A stretch of DNA of 64,000 bases from Pythium myriotylum (lineage: Eukaryota; Oomycota; Peronosporomycetes; Pythiales; Pythiaceae), in the NCBI GenBank assembly GCA_023091665.1, contig JALJCQ010000026.1, forward strand, positions 434,001 to 498,000, given 5' to 3'. Positions 40,551 through 50,726 of this stretch are shown here, one piece after another. The notes below the pieces were generated by a model. It saw nothing but the letters and a program-made list of their open reading frames with translations, was not told the DNA's origin and searched no databases. Within the stretch, counting starts at the first letter, position 1. The number at the start of each line of letters is the position of its first letter. The translations under genes were made by a program, and so were the position numbers.

Positions 40551-42173
40551 CTACGGGCTCTCTTGCAAACTCGAAGGTGCGTCACGGTACGATAATAATC
40601 CTGCCAACTTGGAAGCTCGGCCACCCAAGGCGAAATCGCATAGAGAAGTTTCGCCCGTCACGCGCAACTCACTGCACCACTGGACGTTCGATCCACTAAT
40701 GACTCCGATTGTGACAAAGCCAGAGTGTGGGGTGGTAAACCATCGCACTTTCTCCTGAACGAGGTATGCTATATCGGCATCTGACGACCACACTAGAAGT
40801 CCGAAGACACGCAACGTTTCTCGCGAGTAGTACAGCCCGTCATGTCGTTCGATGTAACCCGTTGTAGTCGCAAACCTCTGTCGAACGCCCAAAGCGATGT
40901 CGACGCTGCAGCTTCCGGTGAGAGGAGAAAGTGAGTGGTGTACCCAAAGAATGAGTGCAACTGATCCAATTGCTCTGATACTCAGCAAGAGAAGGATTAT
41001 CATCGAGACAGGGATCAGGTGACCGACTAACCCCCACAGATAATACGACACGGCCTCGGCCTCCTTTGTCGTCTCTCCCATCTTGGTGTGATTCGATAGG
41101 GTGATGAACGTTTGGATGGCAAATGCGCTCGCAAACTCGCCAACGATAGAGGTTTCATGGTTGAACAGAAGTCGCTTTGCGATTCTTAAATGCCAGTTGA
41201 AGCGATAACGACTTTCCACGATCTCGAAAAGGATGGTCAGCACACCAGACAGGTTGTAGCCGAGTGAGACACTTTGCACGAATCCGCGAAGGCCTTCAGT
41301 CGTGACCATAAGATACAGATCGGCCATCAGACCCTCGATCAGCATGTACACGATCACAACGCGGTGCCAGTTGCTCGCGTCGTGGGCCGTTAACCTCGCG
41401 ATCTCCTGTAGATACATGATCGCGTCGTGCGTTCGGATGCGGTCTTGGCTCGCAAGTCGTCGGTCAATGTATCGTAGATACAATACCCAGCTGCGGCGCA
41501 GAACAAGCGCTCGAAAGCTGAGCCAAACGATCCCGTAGATCAAAAACCAGTACGACGTGCGGTATCCTTGCGCGCCCATGTCGTCGGCGAGCGCGCTGCC
41601 GTTCATGTCGGTCGTGCCCAGAGAGCTGGCTCTGAGAATGGCCTTCGTACTCGTCGTGCAAACTTCGCCACGACCTTGCTCGTAGAACGCCAAGTATCCG
41701 ATACTACCATGATAAAAGTAATACTCGATTTGTTGAGCTCCAGCGGTGCAACTGAGCAGTTTCGGGACCGTAAGTTCGTCTTCCACGCGGTAGTTCCCGT
41801 GGATGCTGTACTGCGGAATGACAAAGTGGCAGATCCGCCCAGACGCCGTGGAATAGTAATGAGTCGGTAAGAACTTCCACCAGATCCCTCCGACACGGAC
41901 ATCACGGACACGGCACAGCGTTGAAACGTTCACGACTTGCCGTTCGAGAGAGAGCGCGAGCAAGTCTTCCGGTATCTTGTGCGGCAAGACGAGGTTTACG
42001 AATGACCTCAGCTGCATTAGCCACGGCGTGAGCACTGCCAAGATCCAAAGACTCAGCAGCAACGTCCGCCTCCTTGGCGGTGCCAGTCGCCCTGAAGGCA
42101 ACACGGGCGCAATCACTGTGATAGAGGTGGAGATTGGCTGCGGAGCGAGACTCGAGCATTTCGAGATCCCCAT
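40551..42173 (-). CDS. Multi-pass membrane protein, paralogue of 36646-38310
   Basis: 540 aa, start ATG 42173. Same layout as its paralogue: N-terminal hydrophobic segment LLLSLWILAVLTPWLMQL, an extracytoplasmic-type loop with NVST and FYHGSIGYLAFYEQGRGEVC, then WFLIYGIVWLSFRALVL, VIVYMLIEGLMADLYLMV, LTILFEIVESR, SAFAIQTFITL and YLWGLVGHLIPVSMIILLLL. The soluble C-terminal part carries RHDGLYYSRETLRVFGLLVW and VRWFTTPHSGFVTIGV. Its 3' end converges with D1, with only 221 bp between stops. No enzymatic motif is seen. Confidence 0.8.
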   Translation of the reverse strand: MGISKCSSLAPQPISTSITVIAPVLPSGRLAPPRRRTLLLSLWILAVLTPWLMQLRSFVNLVLPHKIPEDLLALSLERQVVNVSTLCRVRDVRVGGIWWKFLPTHYYSTASGRICHFVIPQYSIHGNYRVEDELTVPKLLSCTAGAQQIEYYFYHGSIGYLAFYEQGRGEVCTTSTKAILRASSLGTTDMNGSALADDMGAQGYRTSYWFLIYGIVWLSFRALVLRRSWVLYLRYIDRRLASQDRIRTHDAIMYLQEIARLTAHDASNWHRVVIVYMLIEGLMADLYLMVTTEGLRGFVQSVSLGYNLSGVLTILFEIVESRYRFNWHLRIAKRLLFNHETSIVGEFASAFAIQTFITLSNHTKMGETTKEAEAVSYYLWGLVGHLIPVSMIILLLLSIRAIGSVALILWVHHSLSPLTGSCSVDIALGVRQRFATTTGYIERHDGLYYSRETLRVFGLLVWSSDADIAYLVQEKVRWFTTPHSGFVTIGVISGSNVQWCSELRVTGETSLCDFALGGRASKLAGLLSYRDAPSSLQESP

Positions 42174-43962
42174 GGACTCCAGCTGGTAGAATGGCCGCAG
42201 GTTCGAGCGTGCCGCTTGGAATACAATTCCTCTTGGAATGGAGAGCTAATTGTGGGTGCATCGTCGCAGAATAGTCCGCCCTCGTGTTGCAGTGGTTACG
42301 TCCGCCGTGCGTCATACGAAGGCCAAACCACCGAGGTGTGGCCCACCGAATTCGCATTCGTGCCTTATTATAGTAAGCCGGATATCATGTTCTCATACTA
42401 ATGCACGATGAACCATAAAATTAGTTAACCATGAGTGGTTTCATTTCTCAATGCAGGCTCAGTTCACACGAATTGTATCCCTCACGAAGCGTCAGCGGAC
42501 TCCCCATTCCTCCACTCGCGAGTCTCCAGAGCAGATTCGAATCCACTCTGGAGGCTGTACTTTGAGAGAAAAAAAAAGGCTGCATTTTGCGTTCAAAGGG
42601 GACTCGTGGACTTCTACTTAACTCATGCACGTCCAGGGATTTTGGGGAGTTTGCAGTCGCTCCGGTGACTACCGACGATAAGTCATGTCTCTAGAATCCA
42701 TGCAATGGATGGACGTCCGCTGTACCAGCTAGGGTTTACCAGCTAGGAAGCCTTGGTAATCCGAGAGTAATCCGTCATGAAACATGTGAGCAAGTCTTGC
42801 TCACATACACGCGGCACAGTATCTGTGCACGCTGAACATCAGGCAGCAGTTCAGTGTCCGGACGACGGTGCCTTCTACTGAGAACTCCAGTGCAGTTGTT
42901 GGGCGTATCTGGGATCTGGGAGAGAGAATTGTGACGATCTTTGTTGGCTGCACAACTGCATCCGGTCACCAAACAAATGCTCATATGCTGACTAATCGCG
43001 TCCAGAGACCGAACTGGCTACGCCATCGGCCTACATCATGACCAACACGACTCTACGGTACACACATGCACCATGATGTCTCTGTTCGAGGGTTCGCATC
43101 ACCAAAGGCCTCTGGATCTAAATCCTAGGGTACTCAACGAACACTGCATGGGCCACTCCGTGATGAGTGTGTTGAGAGAGGTTGCGCTTCTAGTGTTCTT
43201 GACGGTTCAGAGCAGTTCAACGTCTGGTCCGACAGCCACCTGGTTGCGGTTGTTCTTCGAGCCCGCCATCCGCTCGCACGTCGCCCCGTCAGATTTTTCT
43301 GGGACTCTAGATGACCTGTCGAGAAATACTGTACAGTACGTCGCTGAGGTGAGCTCAACGGCTGCGACCTGCTGCCAGGATCAAGGAATCCCTCGTTCGG
43401 CCTTGCGACTACCGTTGAACTCGATCATGACGGCAGTTGGAGCCCCTACCGGTACTACATGGAGCCATCTCAGAGGTTCCCGTCCTTTCCGTGGGGAATT
43501 TTGGCCTCCTCCCACTTTGGGATGCCACCGCCATCACCGATTGCTGACGCCTCCGCATCCGCCAAGCTACCCGCGCTGACTCTGGAGCTCTTCCCGCCGA
43601 CGTCGCTCGAGCGTCTGGTCCCCTTGCCCCCGAGTCCAGCGGATTGCTCGCTCGCCGCCATGGCCTCGGCCAGCTGCGAGGCGTGCGTCACCCTGTAGCT
43701 CAAGTGACGTGCCACTCGACCTGAGACCGTCTGTCGACGGTGCCCCACACATCTCAGCGGCCTCGCCACTGCTGGCTTCCCGCAGCCGAGCCACTCCCCG
43801 GCATCCTTTTTTTTTAGCTTGCTCATCGAGGATTTGTCCGGCGTGCTGGTGCTTGTGTTGGTCTGACTGTCAGACCAGTACCAGCCTGGTGCTCGTGCTG
43901 CTGGTCTGACTCCTGTCGCCAGGGTCCGTGCCAACCAGTCAGTCGTGAAAAAAGAGAGAGCG
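42174..43962. other. Intergenic region between membrane-protein gene and D2
   Basis: 1.8 kb, no supported gene. It has a near-perfect hairpin (TGTGAGCAAG, one base, CTTGCTCACA) at about 42785-42805 and a pair of TACCAGCTAGG direct repeats 15 bp apart at about 42722 and 42737. The plus frame 43073-43579 has no recognisable domain. A palindrome-rich, GT-rich stretch lies at 43840-43920, before D2. Confidence 0.45.
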
Positions 43963-45618
43963 ATGAACGTGGCCTTCCCGCTGCGTGACGGCTACTTCCG
44001 GCCTCTGCAGGCCACGCCCGAGGACAAGGCTCGCTGGACGCAGCGCGTTCGCGAGCATGTGCAGCTGAGCCTGCGCGAGGAGAGACCTTACTTCCTTTCG
44101 GGCTACGAGGACATTGACCGCCGCAAGTGGAAGCTCGTGCGCCGCAAGGACCAGCTCCGCGTCTTCCGTCCGCGACGAGACCGCGTCGACGAGGAAGAGA
44201 ATGGCCGCCCGCTCGTGGGCAGCAACCTGCCGTGCCTGCTGGAGATCGGCACGATCGAAGGCGCGCTCGAAGATGTGATCTACGGCGTCCACAACAATTC
44301 GACGCACGATATGCGCACGACGACCTCCTTCCTCAGCGCCGACGCGCTCGACTCGGCCGTGCTCGAGGTCTTCGAGAACGGCTGCGAAGATGACTTCTAC
44401 CGCAGCTTTGCACTCAAGTGGCGCATCCTCGAGACCCCCGCCGGCAGCCTTGTCAAGAACCGCGACGTGCTCGCCTTCGAGTACATGGGCATCTCGCGTG
44501 ACGCCGACGGCGAACGCTTCGCATTCCACATCTGCGACTCGTTCGACCACCCCGTGTGCCCTCCGTTCCACCCGCAGTGCTCCGTGCGTGCCAAGACCCA
44601 CACCCGCATCATCTACCGACAGCTTCGCCCCGGCCGCGTCGGCGTCTACTACCGCGCCGAGTACACATCAGGAGGCAAGATTCCGTCGCTGCTCGCACGC
44701 TGGACGGCCGCCGAGGTCGCCGTGTCCATCGGCCGCAGCGTCGAGTGTGCCGAGGCCAAGAAGCTCACGGCCATCGCACTCGCCGTCAACAGCAGCGACG
44801 AAGTCAAGAAGAACCCGAGCCAGCGGCGCCGCGGCCAGAGCGAAGCACGGAGCTGCGCGATCTGCGACCAGCACATCTCTAAGACGGTCCACGTCTGCAA
44901 CGTCTGCGGCTCGACTGTCTGCAACAAGTGCCGGACGCGCAAGTTCCTGGTCTCGGACGAAGGCAAGATGCAGGTCTCCTGCTGCAAACAGTGCATCGTC
45001 GCGGCCAAAAACATGCGCGTCGACGCACGCCAGCCGCTCGGGATCATCTCGGGCGCGTACTGGCGTGGCTACGGCGCTATCGTCTCGGCGAACGCGCCAC
45101 CGCCCCAGAACGGCGCGCAGAGAGACGTCTTCGACGCGCCGGGTTCCATATCCACAACTTCCACGGAGGATCTCTCGGTGCGCTCGCGGGCCTGGACGCT
45201 TGAGCAGGACCTCGACACGCCACAGAGTCAGCGCAGCGCGTCGACTCGCCACATGTATGATCGGCAGCGCTCCCGCGAGGATGTCTACGAGTTGATGGCA
45301 GCCATGTCAAGCACGAGCGAGTCGACCGCGGAGTCCATCATATCGCGCGACGACCGGTCTACGCACACGAGCGATTCTCTCTTTGACGACTCACCTAGGT
45401 CCGAGGTCAAGCGCAAGGCCATGGCCGTCGTACCGGCCGTGCTCGCTCCAAGCCAGACCTCGGGCCTCCCGCCGAAGCCGAGCTGGCAGGAAAAGCCGTC
45501 GACCGACGACGCCGCAATGCTCTGGAGAAGAATGAACGAGCTCCGCGTCGCAGCCGAGCAGACGTATCGCATGGCCAAGCAGAACAGCGAGCACTGGGCC
45601 CATCGGGAGGCCTCGTGA
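43963..45618 (+). CDS. START-like/FYVE-related zinc-finger protein, subgroup D2
   Basis: 551 aa. ATG 43963 (MNVAFPLRDG) is chosen; the six codons open before it begin at GTG. Core: W56-K-L-V-R, G-T-I-E-G-A-L-E-D at 96-104, K-N-R-D at 165-168, E-R-F-A-F at 184-188, and E-A-K-K-L-T at 264-269. Zinc finger: C298/301, C312/315, C320/323 and C341/344, closing with CCKQCIVAAK. A 150-aa Ser/Arg/Asp-rich linker is probably disordered and phosphorylatable. The C-terminal helix is RMNELRVAAEQTYRMAKQN. It is the first of the long plus-strand block. Confidence 0.9.
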   Translation: MNVAFPLRDGYFRPLQATPEDKARWTQRVREHVQLSLREERPYFLSGYEDIDRRKWKLVRRKDQLRVFRPRRDRVDEEENGRPLVGSNLPCLLEIGTIEGALEDVIYGVHNNSTHDMRTTTSFLSADALDSAVLEVFENGCEDDFYRSFALKWRILETPAGSLVKNRDVLAFEYMGISRDADGERFAFHICDSFDHPVCPPFHPQCSVRAKTHTRIIYRQLRPGRVGVYYRAEYTSGGKIPSLLARWTAAEVAVSIGRSVECAEAKKLTAIALAVNSSDEVKKNPSQRRRGQSEARSCAICDQHISKTVHVCNVCGSTVCNKCRTRKFLVSDEGKMQVSCCKQCIVAAKNMRVDARQPLGIISGAYWRGYGAIVSANAPPPQNGAQRDVFDAPGSISTTSTEDLSVRSRAWTLEQDLDTPQSQRSASTRHMYDRQRSREDVYELMAAMSSTSESTAESIISRDDRSTHTSDSLFDDSPRSEVKRKAMAVVPAVLAPSQTSGLPPKPSWQEKPSTDDAAMLWRRMNELRVAAEQTYRMAKQNSEHWAHREAS

Positions 45619-46288
45619 GTACATCATGATAGCCGTCGTCGCACCCACCACGTTATTTGAGTCATCCATCAAAATCAAATTATGAGGTTGTTTCCCACGG
45701 CGCAGTCGTCACGCGAGCGGTTAACACCCCCCTGGGAACTTCCCGCGCACGGACGCCGAGCCTGTCGCGGCGCTGCTCACGCCTGTTGCGAACCAGACCC
45801 AGGCGAGTGAGGGCCTTGAGCATCGGGTGGACGCAGGCGCGGGGCGCTCTGCGGTGGCCGCGCACGGTCTCTCGGCGCGTGGGACCGCCGCGTCCGGCGC
45901 TGCACGACGATCACCACGACCGTGGTTCAAGGATCTGACTCGAAATGATACGACGCAGTCTGGCTTGCAGGCACAGGCGACTCACCCATGGCCGTTCCAC
46001 GGCCGCGGCGATGAGTTCTGCACGCGGATTTCGATGGGCTCGCGGCGTTGCGGGTCAAGTTGCCATGATAAAACCTCGCTTTTTCTGAGGAATTTCTGAT
46101 GAATGCTGATAAAACCCCCACCCACGAACCGACGCGGCAATCCCAATATCCCACGGACCGGGTCATGACGACAAGCTACCTAATGCGCTGGCGTGCGGCG
46201 GGCGCGCCGGGCAGACGCGGCGGCTCTTCCACCGCGAGCAGCAGCCGTGGAGAAGGGAGGAGACGCCGCTCGCATTGCTGAGCACGCC
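45619..46288. other. Intergenic region between D2 and D3
   Basis: 670 bp. The promoter of D3 is expected near 46200-46288. Nothing recognisable. Confidence 0.5.
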
Positions 46289-48184
46289 ATGAACGCGACG
46301 TTCCCACTGCGCGAGGGCTTCTTCCGGCCGCTCGTGTGCTCGCGCGAGGACGCGCGACGCCACAAGCAGCGCATGACCGCGCTGCTCGAGCAGTCGCTCG
46401 AAGAAGAGCTGCCCTACTGGACCTCCCACTACACGTACATCGACGCCAAGCGCTGGAAGCCGCTCAAGGAGAAAGACCGCATCCGCACGTACCAGGCGCG
46501 CCGCTCGCTCTTCACGCGCGGCCGCGGCGCCACGAGCGCCCACGCCGTGCTCGCCATCGGCACGATCGACGGCTCGCTCGAGGAAGTCGTCTACGGCATG
46601 CGCCACGTCGCGACCGCCGACATGCGCGCGACCATGGACTTTTTGAGGGACAACTCGATCGACGGCGCCGTGCTCCACGTCTTCGAGAACGGCGTGCCCG
46701 AGGACCCCTTCCGCTCGCTCGCGGTCAAGTGGCGCGTGGTCGAGACGCCCGGCGGCTCGTTTGTCTCCAACCGCGACGGCTGTGTGCTCGAGTACATGGG
46801 CATCGGCCGCGACGCCAACGGACAGCGCTACGGCTTCCACATCGCCGAGGACTTTCAGCATCCCGTGTGCCCGCCCTTCAACGCTCGCTGTGCTGTGCGC
46901 TCATCCGTCCACACACGCATGGTGTTTCGAGAAATCAGCCCCGGACGCATCGGCATGTACTTTAAAGGAGACTACGGACTCGGCGGCCGCCTGCCCGGCT
47001 CGCTCGCGCGGCGCACGGCCGCCGACATGGCGCTGGGCATCGCACGCACCGTCGCTTGCTCCGAGGCCAAGAAGCTCACGGCGCTCACGCTCGCCGTCAG
47101 CCCCATCTTCCACGAGGCCCCGGCGTCCTTCCTGCCCGACGTTGGCTCGGTCTGCTCTATCTGCTCGACCAAGCCGGGCTATCTCAGCACCAAGTCCATG
47201 ACGTGGTGCAAAGTCTGTGGCTCCCCCGTGTGCTCCAAGTGCAAGTCGCGCAAGTACATCTTGTCGGACGACAAGAAGATCCGCATCTCGTGCTGCAAGC
47301 AGTGCATCGTCGCGGCCAAGCGGTTCCCCGTAGACCCCACGCAGCCCATGCCACTCATCTCGGCCGGACAGTGGCTCTCTCTGATCCTGAACCAGACGAG
47401 ATCTCTGGTAGAGAGCGGGCTCGACCGATCGTACGCGTCATCGTCTTCCTCCGATCCGCGGTCGCAAACAGAAATCTCCGTCTTCTCGCTCTCGACGTCA
47501 AGATCTGCGACGTCGATGTCGACGCGATCATTCGACAACATGTCTACGAGATCGTTTGACAGCATGTCAATCCGGTCGATGGATGACCTGTCAAATCGCT
47601 CGTTGAACATCACGCTCGACAACCTGCTCACGCCCGTGTCCTCTTCAACGAAAAGCGAGGAGCCGCGCGCGTACGAGGAGCCGGTGGCTCTGCTCGAGTG
47701 CTCGGACATGGCCTCGCTCATGGAAGAGGACGAGGACGAACTGCCGACGTTGGGCGACATTGTGGGCGACCGCAAGGCCAGTATCGACGTCGAAATCCCG
47801 TTCAACCGCAAGATCAGCCTCGAAGACGACTTCAAGTTTAACCGCAAGGTCAGCCTCGAGGATGACCTCCTCTTCAAGCGCAAGGCCAGTCTCGATGAAG
47901 ACGACGACGACATTCCGCTCTTTGCGCGCTCGGCGTTCACGCCGTCGGTCGCGAAGAATGACGACCACTGGCGGATCCACCACGAGACCGGGCGCATGTC
48001 TCTCTTCTCGCGGATGCAACGCATCCGAGACCAGGCCGAGAACGCCTTCTCCATGACGCAGGCCAACGGCTGGGAGTACATGGGCGGCAAGGGCTCGACG
48101 TCGTCGTGGTCGTCCTCGATGCGGTCGACAGCCGTGATGTCGACGTCAAGCCATGGGTCCATGCGTCCGAGCAGTCTGGACTGA
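46289..48184 (+). CDS. START-like/FYVE-related zinc-finger protein, subgroup D3, with internal repeats
   Basis: 631 aa, the longest intact family member here. ATG 46289 (MNATFPLREG) matches D1 and D2. Core: W56-K-P-L-K, G-T-I-D-G-S-L-E-E at 91-99, S-N-R-D at 160-163, Y-G-F-H, and E-A-K-K-L-T at 259-264. Zinc finger: C289/292, C307/310, C315/318 and C336/339. The linker holds two sets of tandem peptide repeats. MSTRSFD-like units occur four times (about DNA 47515-47605), with M-S-x-R-S or L-S-N-R-S cores. F-[NK]-R-K-[IVA]-S-L-[ED]-[DE]-D units occur three times (about 47800-47910). The latter place a Ser after R-K-x, a basophilic kinase site. The C-terminal helix is diverged (RMQRIRDQAENAFSMTQANG). 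Confidence 0.9.
   Translation: MNATFPLREGFFRPLVCSREDARRHKQRMTALLEQSLEEELPYWTSHYTYIDAKRWKPLKEKDRIRTYQARRSLFTRGRGATSAHAVLAIGTIDGSLEEVVYGMRHVATADMRATMDFLRDNSIDGAVLHVFENGVPEDPFRSLAVKWRVVETPGGSFVSNRDGCVLEYMGIGRDANGQRYGFHIAEDFQHPVCPPFNARCAVRSSVHTRMVFREISPGRIGMYFKGDYGLGGRLPGSLARRTAADMALGIARTVACSEAKKLTALTLAVSPIFHEAPASFLPDVGSVCSICSTKPGYLSTKSMTWCKVCGSPVCSKCKSRKYILSDDKKIRISCCKQCIVAAKRFPVDPTQPMPLISAGQWLSLILNQTRSLVESGLDRSYASSSSSDPRSQTEISVFSLSTSRSATSMSTRSFDNMSTRSFDSMSIRSMDDLSNRSLNITLDNLLTPVSSSTKSEEPRAYEEPVALLECSDMASLMEEDEDELPTLGDIVGDRKASIDVEIPFNRKISLEDDFKFNRKVSLEDDLLFKRKASLDEDDDDIPLFARSAFTPSVAKNDDHWRIHHETGRMSLFSRMQRIRDQAENAFSMTQANGWEYMGGKGSTSSWSSSMRSTAVMSTSSHGSMRPSSLD
47515..47910 (+). repeat. Two sets of coding tandem repeats in D3
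   Basis: The first set (about 47515-47605) encodes four [ML]-S-x-R-S units of about 8-11 residues. The second (about 47800-47910) encodes three F-x-R-K-x-S-L units of 12-13 residues, separated by acidic residues. The DNA copies differ mainly at wobble positions, so the peptide is being kept. Confidence 0.75.
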
Positions 48185-48914
48185 AGCGACGCACTCTCGA
48201 AGACAGTGCGTCACTCCCGAGCCTCGACGAGGCTCCTCCCCACGGACGCGGCGTCGGTCTCCGCCTTGCGGACAGTCGCGATTCGACGGTCCAGCACAGA
48301 CGAAGCCACTTGAGCCTGTCGCCTCCAAGGCCATCACGTGCGGTCTCAGCACGCGCAAGAAGCGGCGGGAAACTCTCGATGAAGCAGTGGGACGGTCAAC
48401 GAGTGGCGACGCAACGCGCGATGGCGGCGAGCGCAGCCGCGAGGGAAGCCGATGTGCTGACCCCTGCAACAGAAAAGGCGGCCGGGACTCGACGGAAATC
48501 CCGATTGCGCTTTTGCCATCTACGACCTTGACATATTATAATTTATACGAACCGATGATCATGTATAATTGACTTCAGCTGTGATAGTGTCAGACAGTAG
48601 ACTCTGAGAACGCATAAACACGGGCACACGTCGACACCTGGATTGATCGTTTTTGGTTAGAGGAAGGGATGAGTCGCTTTGGGCGACCTCCAAACGTCAC
48701 GATCCCATGCTCCGACTTCTTGAAGCTGCTCATCCCTCTCGAAATCTCACCGCAGGAGAGTTTCTGGCCAAAGACTTTGGCCTCGCGTTTGCTCCATCCA
48801 CAGAGACCTGATGCGGCCGCCATCCCTTCGGTGGACCCGCACTTTCTCGGGCTTTCTGGGAAACGCAGCGATGGCCAGTGTCCATTCCGCTGCCACACGT
48901 GCTTATCGGAGACC
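48185..48914. other. Intergenic region between D3 and E1
   Basis: 730 bp. The open frame continuing upstream of E1 (ATG at 48669) adds 82 residues not seen in any paralogue. A TTATCGGAGACC element directly abuts the chosen E1 ATG. Confidence 0.5.
48903..48914 (+). promoter_or_regulatory. Recurrent TTATCGGAGACC element at E1
   Basis: This 12-mer ends exactly at the ATG of E1. The same core recurs before E2 (50703-50714), upstream of A1 in reverse (4433-4444) and, degenerately, beside several other genes. The function is unknown; it could be a leader or core-promoter element spread with the duplications. Confidence 0.4.
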
Positions 48915-50495
48915 ATGACGCAAGGCGGCAAGAAGCCCAAGTTCCCGTTGCCGCGCGGCTACTTCGGCGACGTGCAGCTCTCCAAGGGCCAGGTGGACTA
49001 CTATCGCGACTTTTGCCAGAGACAAGTCGAGCGAGGTCTGCTTGACGAGAGCTTGCACAGCCGCAACTATGGCCGCGTTGACAGCAAGAAGTGGAAGCCC
49101 GTACGGTCGCAGCACACGTTCCAGCTTTATCGTCGGCGAGACGGTGGGCTCCACGAGAACGACGGCAAGCCGAGTATGCTGGGTGTCGGCCGAGTGGAAG
49201 GATCCATCGAGGACGTGATCTACGGAGCCTACGACCAGACGGACGAGGAGCTGCGCATGACAGCCGAGCTCGTGGACGTCGACTTCGGTGACGGTATCGT
49301 GCTGAGCAACATGGAGCAGGGATCGCCGACGGATCCGTACCGGTACCTAGGCATCAAATGGATTCTGACCCCATTCCCGATGCCTGCGTTGATGCCCGAC
49401 CGAGACTGGGTGTTGCTCGAGTCTGCTGGCATTGCCAAAGACGCTGATGGGCGACGATACGGGTACCACACGCTGTTCACGGTCGATCTGCCCCAGTGTC
49501 CCGAGTTCCCTGATGTGATCCGCGGCACAATGTGGTACACGTTCATCTTCCGCGATGCCGGTCGCGGCATGATCGACGTCCACTCCCAAGGCTATTTCGA
49601 CTGCAAGGGCGATCTCTTGGACCCACTCACGATCGTCGGCTCGACGCAGATGTTCAACGGCGTGTTTCGGTATATGAAGTCGTCCGAGGCCAAGAAGCTG
49701 ACGATCATGGCACTCGAGAATCTGGAGCGGAAGATCACGATGGGCTTCACGCCGATGGAAGAGGGCAATATCCTCCCGACGACCGCGTGCTCGATCTGCC
49801 ACAAGCAGCGAAGCTCATTGCCATTCTCGTCTCGCAGGATGCGGATCTGCCGGGTCTGCGACAACGTCGTGTGCATGAATTGCCGCATTAAGAAGAATAT
49901 CCTCATCGGTCGCCAACGCGTCATGAGCAAGGTCTCTGTGTGCCAAAAGTGTATCGCCCACGCCAAGTCGCTTGTCGTGGACCCTGCGAACGAGAAGTAC
50001 GTTATCTCGCGAGAGATGCAGCTGGGAGAGCGAAACCAACCAATATCCTCAGCTATCCACTCGCTTTGCGGCGATCAGCACAACTTTGGGACGCTAGTGT
50101 CGCGAAAGACGACTCGAGAGTTCGGAGCGAGCCGCTTGGGCACGTCGACGGCTGAGCACAACAACTGGTCAAGGAATAATGACGATCGCCCGACTCGGAC
50201 TCGTACAGAAAGACCAGGAAGCGGTCAACACGAAAGGACCGTAATCCATGAGCCTTTCCAGACCGCACGTCCCACGTCGATGAGTGTCCCCACTCACGTG
50301 CCAGTCTCGGTGGCTGCGTCGCGCTCCAAGTCACTCGGTCAGGATGTTGACTCTGAGACCGTTGTCGACGACCAGACCTCCCTCTACGAGAAGATGAGAC
50401 AACTCCAAGAGTCAGCGAGAAGAGCCCATGAGCTCACGGAGGCCAGCCGCGCGGCGATGGTCGAGAGCAGCGTTGGGCTCGCAAGGGCTCGTTGA
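48915..50495 (+). CDS. START-like/FYVE-related zinc-finger protein, subgroup E1
   Basis: 526 aa with ATG 48915 (MTQGGKKPKF). The E hallmark PLPRGYFGD lies at 11-19. Core: W60-K-P-V-R, G-R-V-E-G-S-I-E-D at 92-100, P-D-R-D at 161-164, R-R-Y-G-Y at 180-184, G-R-G-M-I-D-V-H at 216-223, and E-A-K-K-L-T at 258-263. Zinc finger: C292/295, C312/315, C320/323 and C343/346. RRMRICRVCD around the second pair is the closest match here to the FYVE R-[RK]-H-H-C-R-x-C-G motif, but the histidines are replaced. Between the third and fourth pairs is the basic, conserved KKNILIGRQRVMSK. The C-terminal helix is MRQLQESARRAHELTEASR. Confidence 0.9.
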   Translation: MTQGGKKPKFPLPRGYFGDVQLSKGQVDYYRDFCQRQVERGLLDESLHSRNYGRVDSKKWKPVRSQHTFQLYRRRDGGLHENDGKPSMLGVGRVEGSIEDVIYGAYDQTDEELRMTAELVDVDFGDGIVLSNMEQGSPTDPYRYLGIKWILTPFPMPALMPDRDWVLLESAGIAKDADGRRYGYHTLFTVDLPQCPEFPDVIRGTMWYTFIFRDAGRGMIDVHSQGYFDCKGDLLDPLTIVGSTQMFNGVFRYMKSSEAKKLTIMALENLERKITMGFTPMEEGNILPTTACSICHKQRSSLPFSSRRMRICRVCDNVVCMNCRIKKNILIGRQRVMSKVSVCQKCIAHAKSLVVDPANEKYVISREMQLGERNQPISSAIHSLCGDQHNFGTLVSRKTTREFGASRLGTSTAEHNNWSRNNDDRPTRTRTERPGSGQHERTVIHEPFQTARPTSMSVPTHVPVSVAASRSKSLGQDVDSETVVDDQTSLYEKMRQLQESARRAHELTEASRAAMVESSVGLARAR

Positions 50496-50701
50496 TGGAA
50501 TGTGAGTACTGTAGTGCAGTCGTGGAGATACGGGGCACCGCAGCTGAATGGAAAACGGTTCATATTACTGTAGCCTGTCGCTTAACCGATACGTCAACAT
50601 CCCACGCATAAACAAGACTGCTCGCTCTGGCGACCTCCCTCGCTCTCACTTCTGTGCCAGACTCACTCGTCCATTCTTCGCGCGTCGACCACAGCGGTCT
50701 C

Positions 50702-50717
50702 GTTATCGGAGACCGTG
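50702..50717 (+). promoter_or_regulatory. Recurrent GTTATCGGAGACCGTG element upstream of E2
   Basis: Identical over 16 bp to 4432-4447 upstream of A1, 46 kb away. It lies 9-25 bp before the E2 ATG. Function unknown. Confidence 0.4.
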
Positions 50718-50726
50718 GCCACGATC

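Noticed and set aside
43073..43579. Plus frame of 168 codons before D2
   Set aside because: No recognisable domain or membrane segment, and it ends in Pro/His-rich low complexity.
48669..48914. In-frame upstream ATG for E1 at 48669
   Set aside because: The 82 added residues have no counterpart in E2-E5.
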